DNA of 64,000 nucleotides. Origin: 20CM-2-55-15 sp963738025. GTDB lineage: Bacteria; Acidobacteriota; Terriglobia; 20CM-2-55-15. The stretch lies in contig CAVTWA010000014.1 of assembly GCA_963738025.1 (NCBI GenBank), positions 1 to 64,000 on the forward strand, given 5' to 3'. The notes under the pieces were generated by a model. The model saw only the letters and a list, made by a program, of their open reading frames with translations, had not been told where the DNA came from and did not search any database. This document shows positions 26,782-34,433 of this stretch, one piece after another (the first letter of the stretch is position 1; each line of letters begins with the position of its first letter). The translations under genes and the position numbers were made by a program.

Positions 26782-27837
26782 TCATCCTAAGAGTCCCCGC
26801 CGATACATCAGTTCCGCGTTGAGAATTGCGGCGCCAGCGGCGCCGCGAATGGTGTTGTGGCTGAGCACGCGGAATTTGTAATCCAGCACCGCGCAAGAGT
26901 TCACAGGTCCGACAACCACGGCCATGCCGTTTCCGCGATCTCGATCAAGCCGCGGTTGCGGCCGCTGAACGTGAGTTTCCAGGATCATGACCGGCCGCGG
27001 CGCCGAAGGCAGTTTCAGTTCATCGATCGGCGAGGTGAAGTCGCGGATCGCTGCTTCGACATCTTCTTTCGCGGCCTTTGTTCCCAGCTTTACCGATACA
27101 GCTTCGAGGTGCCCATCGCGCACATTGACACGATGGGTCATGGCGCTGATTCGCGCCGGCGCATCGACGAACTTACCGTCGCGCCACTTGCCGAGGATCT
27201 TCAGCGGTTCGGTTTCGATCTTGTGATCTTCACCGCCCATATCGATAGCCGGCACGACATTATCAATAATGTCCATCGAGGCGACGCCGGGGTAACCCGC
27301 GCCGGACAATGCCTGCATCGTCACGACCTGTACCGCCTCCAGTTTGAACTGGCGGTCGAGGGCTGCGAGTGGGAAGACCAGGCCGATTGTCGAGCAATTG
27401 GGATTCGTCACGATAAAACCGTGACTGCCGATGCGCTGCTTCTGCACTTCGAGAGCATCGAGGTGGTCAGGGTTGATTTCAGGTACGAGCAGCGGGACGT
27501 CGGCCTTCATCCGATGGCTTGACGCATTGCTTAATACCGGCAGCCCGGCTTTTGCGAGTTGCAGTTCGGTATCCTCAGCAATTGCCGAAGGCAGGCCGGA
27601 TAACACAAAATTGCAATCGAGCCCCGGTTGGCAGGTCTGCACCGTCATTCGCGCCACAGCCGACGGAATTGGAGTTTCCAGCATCCAGCGGGTGGCTTGC
27701 GCGTAGTTTTTGCCTGCGGAATTATCGGACGCTGCCACAGCGGAGACCTCGAACCACGGATGCCCTTCCAGCAGCTGAATCATTCGCTGCCCGACTGTTC
27801 CTGTTGCGCCGAGTATTCCAACCTTTAGCTTCGCCAT
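26782..27837 (-). CDS. asd: Aspartate-semialdehyde dehydrogenase
   Basis: The 351-residue enzyme reduces aspartyl phosphate to aspartate semialdehyde. The NADP-binding start KVGILGATGTVGQRMIQLL, the nucleophile in VTNPNCSTIGL and the substrate segment TMQALSGAGYPGV point to the archaeal/fungal-type branch. The product feeds threonine, methionine and lysine synthesis. Its start shares one base with the thrB stop (TAATG), so it is coupled to homoserine kinase. Confidence 0.95.
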   Translation of the reverse strand: MAKLKVGILGATGTVGQRMIQLLEGHPWFEVSAVAASDNSAGKNYAQATRWMLETPIPSAVARMTVQTCQPGLDCNFVLSGLPSAIAEDTELQLAKAGLPVLSNASSHRMKADVPLLVPEINPDHLDALEVQKQRIGSHGFIVTNPNCSTIGLVFPLAALDRQFKLEAVQVVTMQALSGAGYPGVASMDIIDNVVPAIDMGGEDHKIETEPLKILGKWRDGKFVDAPARISAMTHRVNVRDGHLEAVSVKLGTKAAKEDVEAAIRDFTSPIDELKLPSAPRPVMILETHVQRPQPRLDRDRGNGMAVVVGPVNSCAVLDYKFRVLSHNTIRGAAGAAILNAELMYRRGLLG

Positions 27838-28748
27838 TACAAACCCTCTCCTATAACCCTTCCTTCGGTATCGATATTCACTACGTGAGGTAATGCCTTA
27901 ACGCCGTGTTTTTGAAAGACAGCCGAGATGTCCCATCCAACCACGTCGGCTTTCGCCGGTTCGGCAAGCGCGAAGATCGTCGGTCCGGCGCCGCTGAGTG
28001 CCACGCCGTACATGCCCGGTGTGCGTAACGCCAGAATTTCTTCAAATCCTGGAATCAACGACGCCCGGTACGGCTGGTGGATGCGATCTTTCATTCCCTC
28101 GCGGACCAGCGCCCAGTTGCCGGTTGTCATCGCTCCGATGATCAGTGCGGATCGTTGCAGGTTATAAACAGCATCCTTCCGGGAATAGCTCTGCGGAAGC
28201 ACGGCCCGCGCCTTTTCTGTCGAGATTTCGAATTCGGGAATCACGATCACGGATTTCACGCCCGGCGCCACCTTTAAATTGGCGATGAACACTTCACTGT
28301 CTTCGCCCTGGCATGCGGCGACGAGACCGCCTCGAAGAGCGGGTGAGAGATTATCCGGATGGGATTCAAACTCGAATGCGTACTTGAAGATTTCCGGTTC
28401 GGTCAGTCTGTCCTGTGTGACAAGTTCGTAACAGGTGATTCCGGCGATGATCGCTGCGGCACTGGATCCGAGGCCGCGCGCCAATGGAATTTCATTGGCA
28501 ATCGTCATTCGGAATGGAGGCAGTTCGCGGTTACGGCGCTGCGCGACGCGATTCGCAACGCGAAGAATGAGGTTATCTGATGTCGTCGGGATTTCAGACG
28601 CATCGACGCCGAGCGCAACCACTTCCATTTTGGCCGGCACTTCGAGACGAACCCGTAAAAAGATCTCAAGCGCCAGACCGAGCGCGTCGAAACCGGCTCC
28701 TAGATTGGAAGTACCGGCAGGAACTCGAAATGAATAATTCCGGCTCAT
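27837..28748 (-). CDS. thrB: Homoserine kinase
   Basis: The 303-residue GHMP-family kinase phosphorylates homoserine for threonine synthesis. The N-terminal VPAGTSNLGAGFDALGLAL, the ATP loop EIPLARGLGSSAAAIIAG and the C-terminal GVALSGAGPTIFAL are all diagnostic. It overlaps aroDE by 4 nt and asd by 1 nt. Threonine synthase and homoserine dehydrogenase are not in this window. Confidence 0.95.
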   Translation of the reverse strand: MSRNYSFRVPAGTSNLGAGFDALGLALEIFLRVRLEVPAKMEVVALGVDASEIPTTSDNLILRVANRVAQRRNRELPPFRMTIANEIPLARGLGSSAAAIIAGITCYELVTQDRLTEPEIFKYAFEFESHPDNLSPALRGGLVAACQGEDSEVFIANLKVAPGVKSVIVIPEFEISTEKARAVLPQSYSRKDAVYNLQRSALIIGAMTTGNWALVREGMKDRIHQPYRASLIPGFEEILALRTPGMYGVALSGAGPTIFALAEPAKADVVGWDISAVFQKHGVKALPHVVNIDTEGRVIGEGL

Positions 28749-30124
28749 GATATTAACTTCTCTTCAAAAATTTCCGGGGGAGCGTGATGACCCGTCCAGA
28801 TTTCGAATTGGCGGGCCGCCTGTGCCAGAAACATCGTCGTGCCCTGGATGACCGTCTTTCCCTGGTCTCGAGCGGATCTCAGAAGGCGCGTTATCGGTGG
28901 ATTATAGACCATATCGAGAACCACATCCGCGGGAATCGCCCCCTGAAACGGCGCCACGTCCACGTACGGAAACATTCCAACAGGGGTTGCATTGATTAAA
29001 AGATCGCAAGGGTATTTTGCCGCGTCCGGTACATCTTTGCGCGCAAGCAGACTTACTCGTTTTGCACCCTTCACGGCAGCCACGCCGGCCTTTGCGGCGC
29101 CGCCTGTTCCAAGAATCACCACCGTTTTGCCGGCAGCGTCGAAGCCGGCGGACGCCAATGCCGCACGCACTCCGGCGACATCCGTGTTGTCGCCGATCCA
29201 TCGTCCGCCTCGCTTCGAGACGGTGTTCACCGCTCCGACCTCAGCTGCTTCAGGTGTCAACTCGTCGAGAAACGGGATGACGGCGCTTTTGTGCGGAATC
29301 GTGACGGACAGGCCTTCGACGCCGATGGCATGGGCATTTTCGAAGAAGTCCTTTACCTCCAGCGTCAGAAACTTGATGAAGACGAAATCCAGATTCAAAG
29401 ATGCGAAAGCCTTGTTGTGGATGACCGGAGACAGCGAGTGGCCCAGAGGATTGCCGACAATTCCGATCAATTTTGTGGATGGCTTGATGCGCGATAGACG
29501 ATAGACGTCCCGCATCTCGCGCAGCGACAGCTGTCCGGGCGCGGATGCATTCGAAGCCATGCCTGCGTAAGTGAGGAGCGAGCCGCGCGACGGACCGAGG
29601 ACCCGGGTGATTTGAGCCATATCACCCATTCCCGTGACAATCACTGGTTTCGCCCAACGCATCGGCATCAGGTCCAGCAGCCGCCGATTGTCACCCCACG
29701 AGTTGACCATTGTCGCAACCTTTGCGATGTCACCGGGACTCGCGCAGATTCGATCCATTAACGAAGTGAGATCCGAAGGTGTGCCCTCAAAGTCGTGGAA
29801 CGACGCGATGACGGATGCTCCAGAAATCGGCTCGGCGAATCGGTAATCGATATCCATGAAGCGGGCGCCGTTTTCGACGGCGTACTTCAGGATTTGGATT
29901 TGTTCGGGGACAGATCCGCCGAATTCACCGCCCTGTTCTTTTCCGCGGCACGTCGCTATTACCGGCCGCGGCAGCTTATCCCAGCGTACGGTTGTCGAAT
30001 CCTGCGGGTTCGTCAGATAGTCGAGGCGAACTTCGACGCAGTCAGCTGCGGACAAGTCTGCGGAAAAGACCTCGTGTATATTTCGGGGGGTAAGCGAAAC
30101 GCACAGGGCGCCGGGTCTGATCAT
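28745..30124 (-). CDS. aroDE: Bifunctional 3-dehydroquinate dehydratase/shikimate dehydrogenase
   Basis: This 459-residue fusion carries out two consecutive shikimate steps. Residues 1-215 are type I dehydroquinase, with the catalytic His in ASFHDFEGTP and the Schiff-base Lys in DIAKVATMVNSWGD. Residues 220-459 are shikimate dehydrogenase: GNPLGHSLSPVIHNKAF, TIPHK, the NADP loop GTGGAAKAG and NATPVGMFP. The frame is open 79 codons upstream, but the ATG at 30124 has an AAGGAG site and begins at the domain. The same fusion is known from plants and chlamydiae. Confidence 0.95.
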   Translation of the reverse strand: MIRPGALCVSLTPRNIHEVFSADLSAADCVEVRLDYLTNPQDSTTVRWDKLPRPVIATCRGKEQGGEFGGSVPEQIQILKYAVENGARFMDIDYRFAEPISGASVIASFHDFEGTPSDLTSLMDRICASPGDIAKVATMVNSWGDNRRLLDLMPMRWAKPVIVTGMGDMAQITRVLGPSRGSLLTYAGMASNASAPGQLSLREMRDVYRLSRIKPSTKLIGIVGNPLGHSLSPVIHNKAFASLNLDFVFIKFLTLEVKDFFENAHAIGVEGLSVTIPHKSAVIPFLDELTPEAAEVGAVNTVSKRGGRWIGDNTDVAGVRAALASAGFDAAGKTVVILGTGGAAKAGVAAVKGAKRVSLLARKDVPDAAKYPCDLLINATPVGMFPYVDVAPFQGAIPADVVLDMVYNPPITRLLRSARDQGKTVIQGTTMFLAQAARQFEIWTGHHAPPEIFEEKLIS

Positions 30125-30176
30125 GACTGATACTCCTTCCCTGGAACCGCGCAACCCGTCCGTGGGCGCGTTGACC

Positions 30177-31121
30177 TTATGACCACAACTCCGTGCTGAG
30201 ATAGCGCTCGCCGGTGTCGGGAAGGATCGCGAGCAGGCGTTTACCACGCCCAAGCTCTGTGGCGACGAGGCAGCTTGCGTGAAGAATCGCTCCCGAAGAG
30301 ATCCCGCAAAGAATCCCCTCTTGCTCCGCAAGCCGGCGTGCACCACTGCGCGCGTCGTCATACGAAACCGGGATGAATCGGTCGACTACTTTCCGATTGA
30401 ATATTTCGGGAATGAACCCGGCGCCAATACCTTGAATTTTGTGAGGTCCCGCCTTGCCGCCGGAAAAAACAGGCGAATCCGCCGGCTCGACTGCAAAAAC
30501 CTTCATTGATTTCAGCGTTTGCTTGAGAGCTTCGCCGGCGCCTGTGGCCGTTCCGCCTGTGCCGACCCCCACGACGAGAGCATCGAGCTTGTCGCCGCAG
30601 GTGTCGAGAATCTCCTTTGCGGTCGTCTTCCGATGCACCTCAGGATTAGCCGGATTTTTGAACTGCTGGGGCATAAAATACCCGGGATTCTGCCGGACGA
30701 GTTCCTCCGCTTTGTCGATCGCGCCCTGCATTGCCTGTTCGCGCGGAGTCAACACGACTTGCGCGCCATAAGCTCGCAACAACGTGATCCGTTCCACGCT
30801 ATATTCTTCAGGCATCGTCAAAATCACTTTATATCCCTTGGCTGCCGCCACCATGGCCAGGCCGATTCCCGTATTGCCGCTGGTCGGCTCGACGATCGTT
30901 CCACCCGGTTTCAGCTGTCCTGCCCGCTCCGCGGCCTCGATCATGCTGAGCCCGATCCGGTCCTTGATGCTGCCGCCCGGATTGAACGACTCCAGCTTGA
31001 CCAGCATTTCGGCCCACCCATCCCGCGGAATCCGGCTCAACCGCACGACCGGTGTCTTTCCGATCACCTCGCATATATTGTCGTAAATCGGGCCGTGCAT
31101 GGAAATAAATGAGAATACCAT
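30177..31121 (-). CDS. cysK: Cysteine synthase (O-acetylserine sulfhydrylase)
   Basis: The 314-residue PLP enzyme makes cysteine from O-acetylserine and sulfide. The PLP lysine is in SFNPGGSIKDRIGL, the substrate loop is PTSGNTGIGLAM and the phosphate-binding loop is VGTGGTATG. The ATG at 31121 has an AGGAG site; 31148 and 31100 are other in-frame starts. It is the first gene of the 26-gene run, 52 nt before aroDE, and is divergent from a LysM protein gene. Confidence 0.93.
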   Translation of the reverse strand: MVFSFISMHGPIYDNICEVIGKTPVVRLSRIPRDGWAEMLVKLESFNPGGSIKDRIGLSMIEAAERAGQLKPGGTIVEPTSGNTGIGLAMVAAAKGYKVILTMPEEYSVERITLLRAYGAQVVLTPREQAMQGAIDKAEELVRQNPGYFMPQQFKNPANPEVHRKTTAKEILDTCGDKLDALVVGVGTGGTATGAGEALKQTLKSMKVFAVEPADSPVFSGGKAGPHKIQGIGAGFIPEIFNRKVVDRFIPVSYDDARSGARRLAEQEGILCGISSGAILHASCLVATELGRGKRLLAILPDTGERYLSTELWS

Positions 31122-31154
31122 ATTTACCGCTCTCCTGGCTTCCCCCACATTTCG

Positions 31155-31184
31155 TTGACGCTCCGATGCGCATCTGCTACTAAT
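31155..31184 (+). promoter_or_regulatory. Possible promoter of the LysM protein gene
   Basis: A TTGACG hexamer (31155-31160) is followed after 17 bp by TACTAAT (31178-31184). The ATG at 31193 is only about 9 nt downstream and has no Shine-Dalgarno sequence, which would fit a leaderless mRNA. Weak by itself. Confidence 0.3.
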
Positions 31185-31192
31185 TGCGACTT

Positions 31193-32506
31193 ATGAGGAC
31201 GATCCTCGCTATCGTGCTATTTGTGGGCAGCTTATCCGCTCAAACCGCTCAAACGCCGGCCAAATCCGTGCCGGCGCAGGGACCACCCCCGAAGAAATTG
31301 GCCGTCAGGCCGGATGGCCATGTCACGGCCAACCAGGATGCGGCCAATCCCGATAAATTCGAGGTCCACATCGTCAAGAAAGGCGAGACTCTGTCCCAGA
31401 TCTCTGGCGAAGTCTTGAAGAACCCTCGGATGTGGCCACAGCTTTGGGAGCAGAACGAGCACATCATCAATCCCCATTGGATTTATCCGGACGATAAGAT
31501 TCTGATACGGCCCGTGACGCCTCTGGCGGAGGCGAAGCCCCCGGAGCCGGCACCTGAGCCAGTGGCTCCTCCCCCTCCAGCACCGGAACCGGAGCCGACG
31601 CCCCGGCGCTTCTCGCCGCCTGTGGCCGCTGCGGCACCTCCGACGGCAAGCCCCTCGGTGATCTTTTACGATTCACGGCCACCCTCGCCGGAGATCAAAT
31701 TCGAGGATCTGTATTGTTCCGGGTTCGTGCGTAAAGCCAAACTGCCAAAAGATTTATTAAAGGTTATTGCTCGGTTCGACGCAAGCGGCGCAGTCCTTGC
31801 CAGTGACAGCGATTACGTCTACCTCAGCCACGGTTCAGAAGACGGGATCACAGCTGGAGGCAATTACCAGGTGGTCCGGCCAACGAAGACGCTCACCAAT
31901 CCGGAAGGGCGCGACTCTTTCACGAGAGAGCTCGGAATGCATTATCTGGACATCGCGCAGATTCGTGTCATGGTCGTTCAACCGGACTTTTCGCTTGCGC
32001 GCGTCATGAACAGCTGCGGGGATGCCATAGAAGTCGGCGATCTCGTGATGCCGTTACAGCCGATTGTGATTCCCACGCCACCGAGGCCGCGACCTTTCAG
32101 TCCGACGATGACGACAAACAGCGGCGTGAAGGGCATAATCGTCAGCACGAAGTCGGTGCTCTTGAATTTCGGTTCGATGTTCAGAATGTCCGACGAAATC
32201 CCCGGGGTTCGCGGCAATGACCGGTTAGGGGTCACCGAAGGCGGAATTGCCGCCGCCGGATCGATCGTCTATATCAACCTCGGGCAGGACCAGAACGTCA
32301 AACCAGGTGACATCTTTATTGTCTACCGTAATGTGGACTTCGACGACCGGCTGTTCTCAGCTCCCAGGGAAATTGAAAGGCTGCGAACCGCGCGCTCGGC
32401 GGTGGGCGAGGTGATTGTGATGCAGGTCGGCGAGCGCGCTTCGGCGGCCGTCGTTACTTATGCTACGGATGCCTTGTCCTTGGGGGATGCGGTCGAGCGA
32501 AGGTAA
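31193..32506 (+). CDS. Secreted LysM-domain protein
   Basis: The 437-residue product has a signal peptide (about residues 1-18, ending SLSAQ). A LysM module follows at about 55-105 (HIVKKGETLSQISGEVL ... WIYPDDKILI), then a Pro/Ala/Glu-rich linker at about 110-155, then an uncharacterised C-terminal region. LysM binds peptidoglycan, so the protein is probably periplasmic or envelope-attached. The C-terminal part has several segments ending in GD (EVGDLVMP, KPGDIFIV) that suggest repeated small beta domains. A TTG at 31184 is an alternative start. Confidence 0.8.
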   Translation: MRTILAIVLFVGSLSAQTAQTPAKSVPAQGPPPKKLAVRPDGHVTANQDAANPDKFEVHIVKKGETLSQISGEVLKNPRMWPQLWEQNEHIINPHWIYPDDKILIRPVTPLAEAKPPEPAPEPVAPPPPAPEPEPTPRRFSPPVAAAAPPTASPSVIFYDSRPPSPEIKFEDLYCSGFVRKAKLPKDLLKVIARFDASGAVLASDSDYVYLSHGSEDGITAGGNYQVVRPTKTLTNPEGRDSFTRELGMHYLDIAQIRVMVVQPDFSLARVMNSCGDAIEVGDLVMPLQPIVIPTPPRPRPFSPTMTTNSGVKGIIVSTKSVLLNFGSMFRMSDEIPGVRGNDRLGVTEGGIAAAGSIVYINLGQDQNVKPGDIFIVYRNVDFDDRLFSAPREIERLRTARSAVGEVIVMQVGERASAAVVTYATDALSLGDAVERR

Positions 32507-32515
32507 CGGCGTCCG

Positions 32516-33412
32516 TCAGTTTGCCGGGTATCCTGGTCGGGACTGGGATACTCGATAATCCTTGCCCGCGACAACCACCTCGATTTTCCGGTAACTGCCA
32601 TCGCGCGCCGGCTTGTCCGATAAATATCCCAGCGTATAAGAGATCCCCAGTTCACGACTGATCCGATCGTATAGAGGGATGACTTCTTCGATGCTTTTCG
32701 GAAAGTATGCCTGTCCACCGGTCTCTTCAGCGAGTCGCTTCAGGTGAGCACCTCCCCGCTCCGGATCGGCATCCAGACCGACGAAGTGAAACGGCGCTTT
32801 GGTCTTCCGCACTTTTTCTAAAGCCTTCCGGAACGCGACGGCGTCCGGCTTCGGATCATAAATGCGGAAGTCTGCGCCGTCTGTAAAAAACAGCACCGCC
32901 TTTCTGCCTCGAATCTTGCCGAGCTGTCGCGCCGCCCACTCCAGTGCAGCATAGAAATCAGTGTTTCCACCGGCGCCGAGATCAATCTTCTTCCTGGGGC
33001 CGGCGCGAACACTGCGCCAATCGACGAGCATGTGGACGGAGGTGTCAAAACTTGCCAGCGCGACCTGGTCCTGCGCTCGCAGATTCGAAAAAAACCGATT
33101 TATGGCTTCACTGACAAACCGGACTTGCGTATACATGCTTCCACTTTTATCGATAATCAACAGGACATTGTAGGGACTCGCCGAGGAGGCAAAGGCTTGA
33201 ATTTGTTGCGGTCTGCCGTCTTCGTAGATCTGAAAATCTTCGCGTTTCAGGTCCGTGACCGGTGTGCCTGAAGCGTTAAAGACCGCGACGTCCACAGAGA
33301 CCATGGCCACGTCGACTTTGAGGGTAAAGGGGTCATCCTGAGCGCCTGCCTTCGCTGCGCACAGCAGGGCAAGAAACACGAACCTGAGCAGTCGTGTTTG
33401 GAATTGGGTCAC
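32516..33412 (-). CDS. Secreted VWA-domain protein, acidobacterial VWFA-related type
   Basis: About 298 residues: an N-terminal hydrophobic signal, a beta-rich stretch with VDVAVFNASGTPVTDLKREDFQIYE, then a von Willebrand A domain with an intact metal site (DKSGSMYTQ, the Thr/Asp in FFTDGADF). The VTDLKREDF-type segment before the VWA fold is the hallmark of a family abundant in Acidobacteriota (TIGR03436), and is the best lineage marker here. Function is unknown; metal-dependent binding of a partner is likely. The GTG at 33412 is my best start, since further upstream the frame enters a palindromic repeat. Confidence 0.85.
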   Translation of the reverse strand: MTQFQTRLLRFVFLALLCAAKAGAQDDPFTLKVDVAMVSVDVAVFNASGTPVTDLKREDFQIYEDGRPQQIQAFASSASPYNVLLIIDKSGSMYTQVRFVSEAINRFFSNLRAQDQVALASFDTSVHMLVDWRSVRAGPRKKIDLGAGGNTDFYAALEWAARQLGKIRGRKAVLFFTDGADFRIYDPKPDAVAFRKALEKVRKTKAPFHFVGLDADPERGGAHLKRLAEETGGQAYFPKSIEEVIPLYDRISRELGISYTLGYLSDKPARDGSYRKIEVVVAGKDYRVSQSRPGYPAN

Positions 33413-33444
33413 CTTATAGATGCTACATCCTTTTCGGGGATCTG

Positions 33445-33539
33445 GATAAGCCACGGATTGAACGGATTTAACGGATGGGCGCATTCAGAGTCTGCTTATT
33501 GGCGCCCATCCGTTAAATCCGTTCAATCCGTGGCTTATC
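33445..33539. repeat. Palindromic repeat family A, copy 2
   Basis: A perfect inverted repeat with 38-bp arms (33445-33482 and 33502-33539) around a 19-nt loop. The arms read GATAAGCCACGGATTGAACG, then further 10-bp units, then a GGGCGC end. Unlike the other copies it lies in a divergent promoter region, between the VWA and alkB genes, so it is not simply a terminator of one gene. Confidence 0.92.
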
Positions 33540-33589
33540 TTCTTCAGAACGGCCAAGTCGGCCTACAATTGAGTATTACCTCCTTTCTT

Positions 33590-34240
33590 ATGACTTCTCT
33601 TTTCGATGGGGATTCGTTTCCGGCACAGCATGAAACGCTTGAAGACGGTGCGATGTTACTTCACGGATTCGCTGCTCGCGAAGCGCGCCTGTTGCTTGGC
33701 GACGTGGCTTGCGTTACCGAAGCAGCGCCGTTTCGGCACTTGATCACGCCAGGCGGTTACACCATGTCTGTTGCGATGACCAACTGTGGCCGGGTTGGTT
33801 GGGTATCGGACCGCAGGGGTTACCGGTACGACCCGATCGATCCTCAAACTGGAATGCGCTGGCCCGCGATGCCCGCATCATTCCTCGACCTTGCTGTACG
33901 TGCTGCGGCCGCGGCGGGGTTCGACCAATATGATCCCGATGCGTGCCTGATCAATCGCTATGTCGCAGGAGCCAAACTCAGCCTTCATCAGGATCGCGAC
34001 GAGAAGGATCCATGGGCTCCGATTGTCTCCGTTTCGCTCGGTCTGTCCGCTGTATTTCTCTGGGGCGGGAAACGCCGCACGGACCAAGTGCGCCGGTTCC
34101 GGCTCGAAAATGCTGATGTCGTCGTGTGGGGCGGTCCCGCCAGGTTCGTGTATCACGGTGTTGCACCGCTCAAAGAAGGCGAGCATCCCCTCACTGGTGC
34201 GACGCGAATCAACCTTACATTTCGCAAGGTCTTCGGTTAA
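33590..34240 (+). CDS. alkB: Alpha-ketoglutarate-dependent DNA repair dioxygenase AlkB
   Basis: The 216-residue protein matches AlkB in length and motifs. NRYVAGAKLSLHQDRDE provides the iron-binding His and Asp, and FVYHGVAPLKEGEHPLTGATR the second His and the 2-oxoglutarate-binding Arg, ending INLTFR. It removes methyl groups from 1-methyladenine and 3-methylcytosine in DNA or RNA. The ATG at 33590 gives the exact family start; longer upstream reading runs into a palindromic repeat. No ada or alkA gene is nearby. Confidence 0.95.
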   Translation: MTSLFDGDSFPAQHETLEDGAMLLHGFAAREARLLLGDVACVTEAAPFRHLITPGGYTMSVAMTNCGRVGWVSDRRGYRYDPIDPQTGMRWPAMPASFLDLAVRAAAAAGFDQYDPDACLINRYVAGAKLSLHQDRDEKDPWAPIVSVSLGLSAVFLWGGKRRTDQVRRFRLENADVVVWGGPARFVYHGVAPLKEGEHPLTGATRINLTFRKVFG

Positions 34241-34242
34241 TG

Positions 34243-34366
34243 AAAAGGGGAAGAAACACAATGACTAATGACTATTGACCATTGAGAATTGACCATTTCT
34301 TGAACCGAATGCTTTGTCAATTCTCAATGGTCAATAGTCATTAGTCATTGTGTTTCTTCCCCTTTT
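34243..34366. repeat. Palindromic repeat family B, copy 1
   Basis: A perfect inverted repeat with 51-bp arms (34243-34293 and 34316-34366) around a 22-nt loop, starting 2 nt after the alkB stop. The arms contain the tandem-like run AATGACTAATGACTATTGAC. Copy 2 at 61463 shares about 38 bp of each arm and similar loop ends (CATTTCT ... TGCTTT). The right arm ends in CCCCTTTTT, so it could also terminate alkB transcription. Confidence 0.93.
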
Positions 34367-34433
34367 TGCCGGCCTTAATTGATCGGAATCGCGATCTGAA
34401 GGACAATGTCGCCAACTTCCACGGAGGACGATC

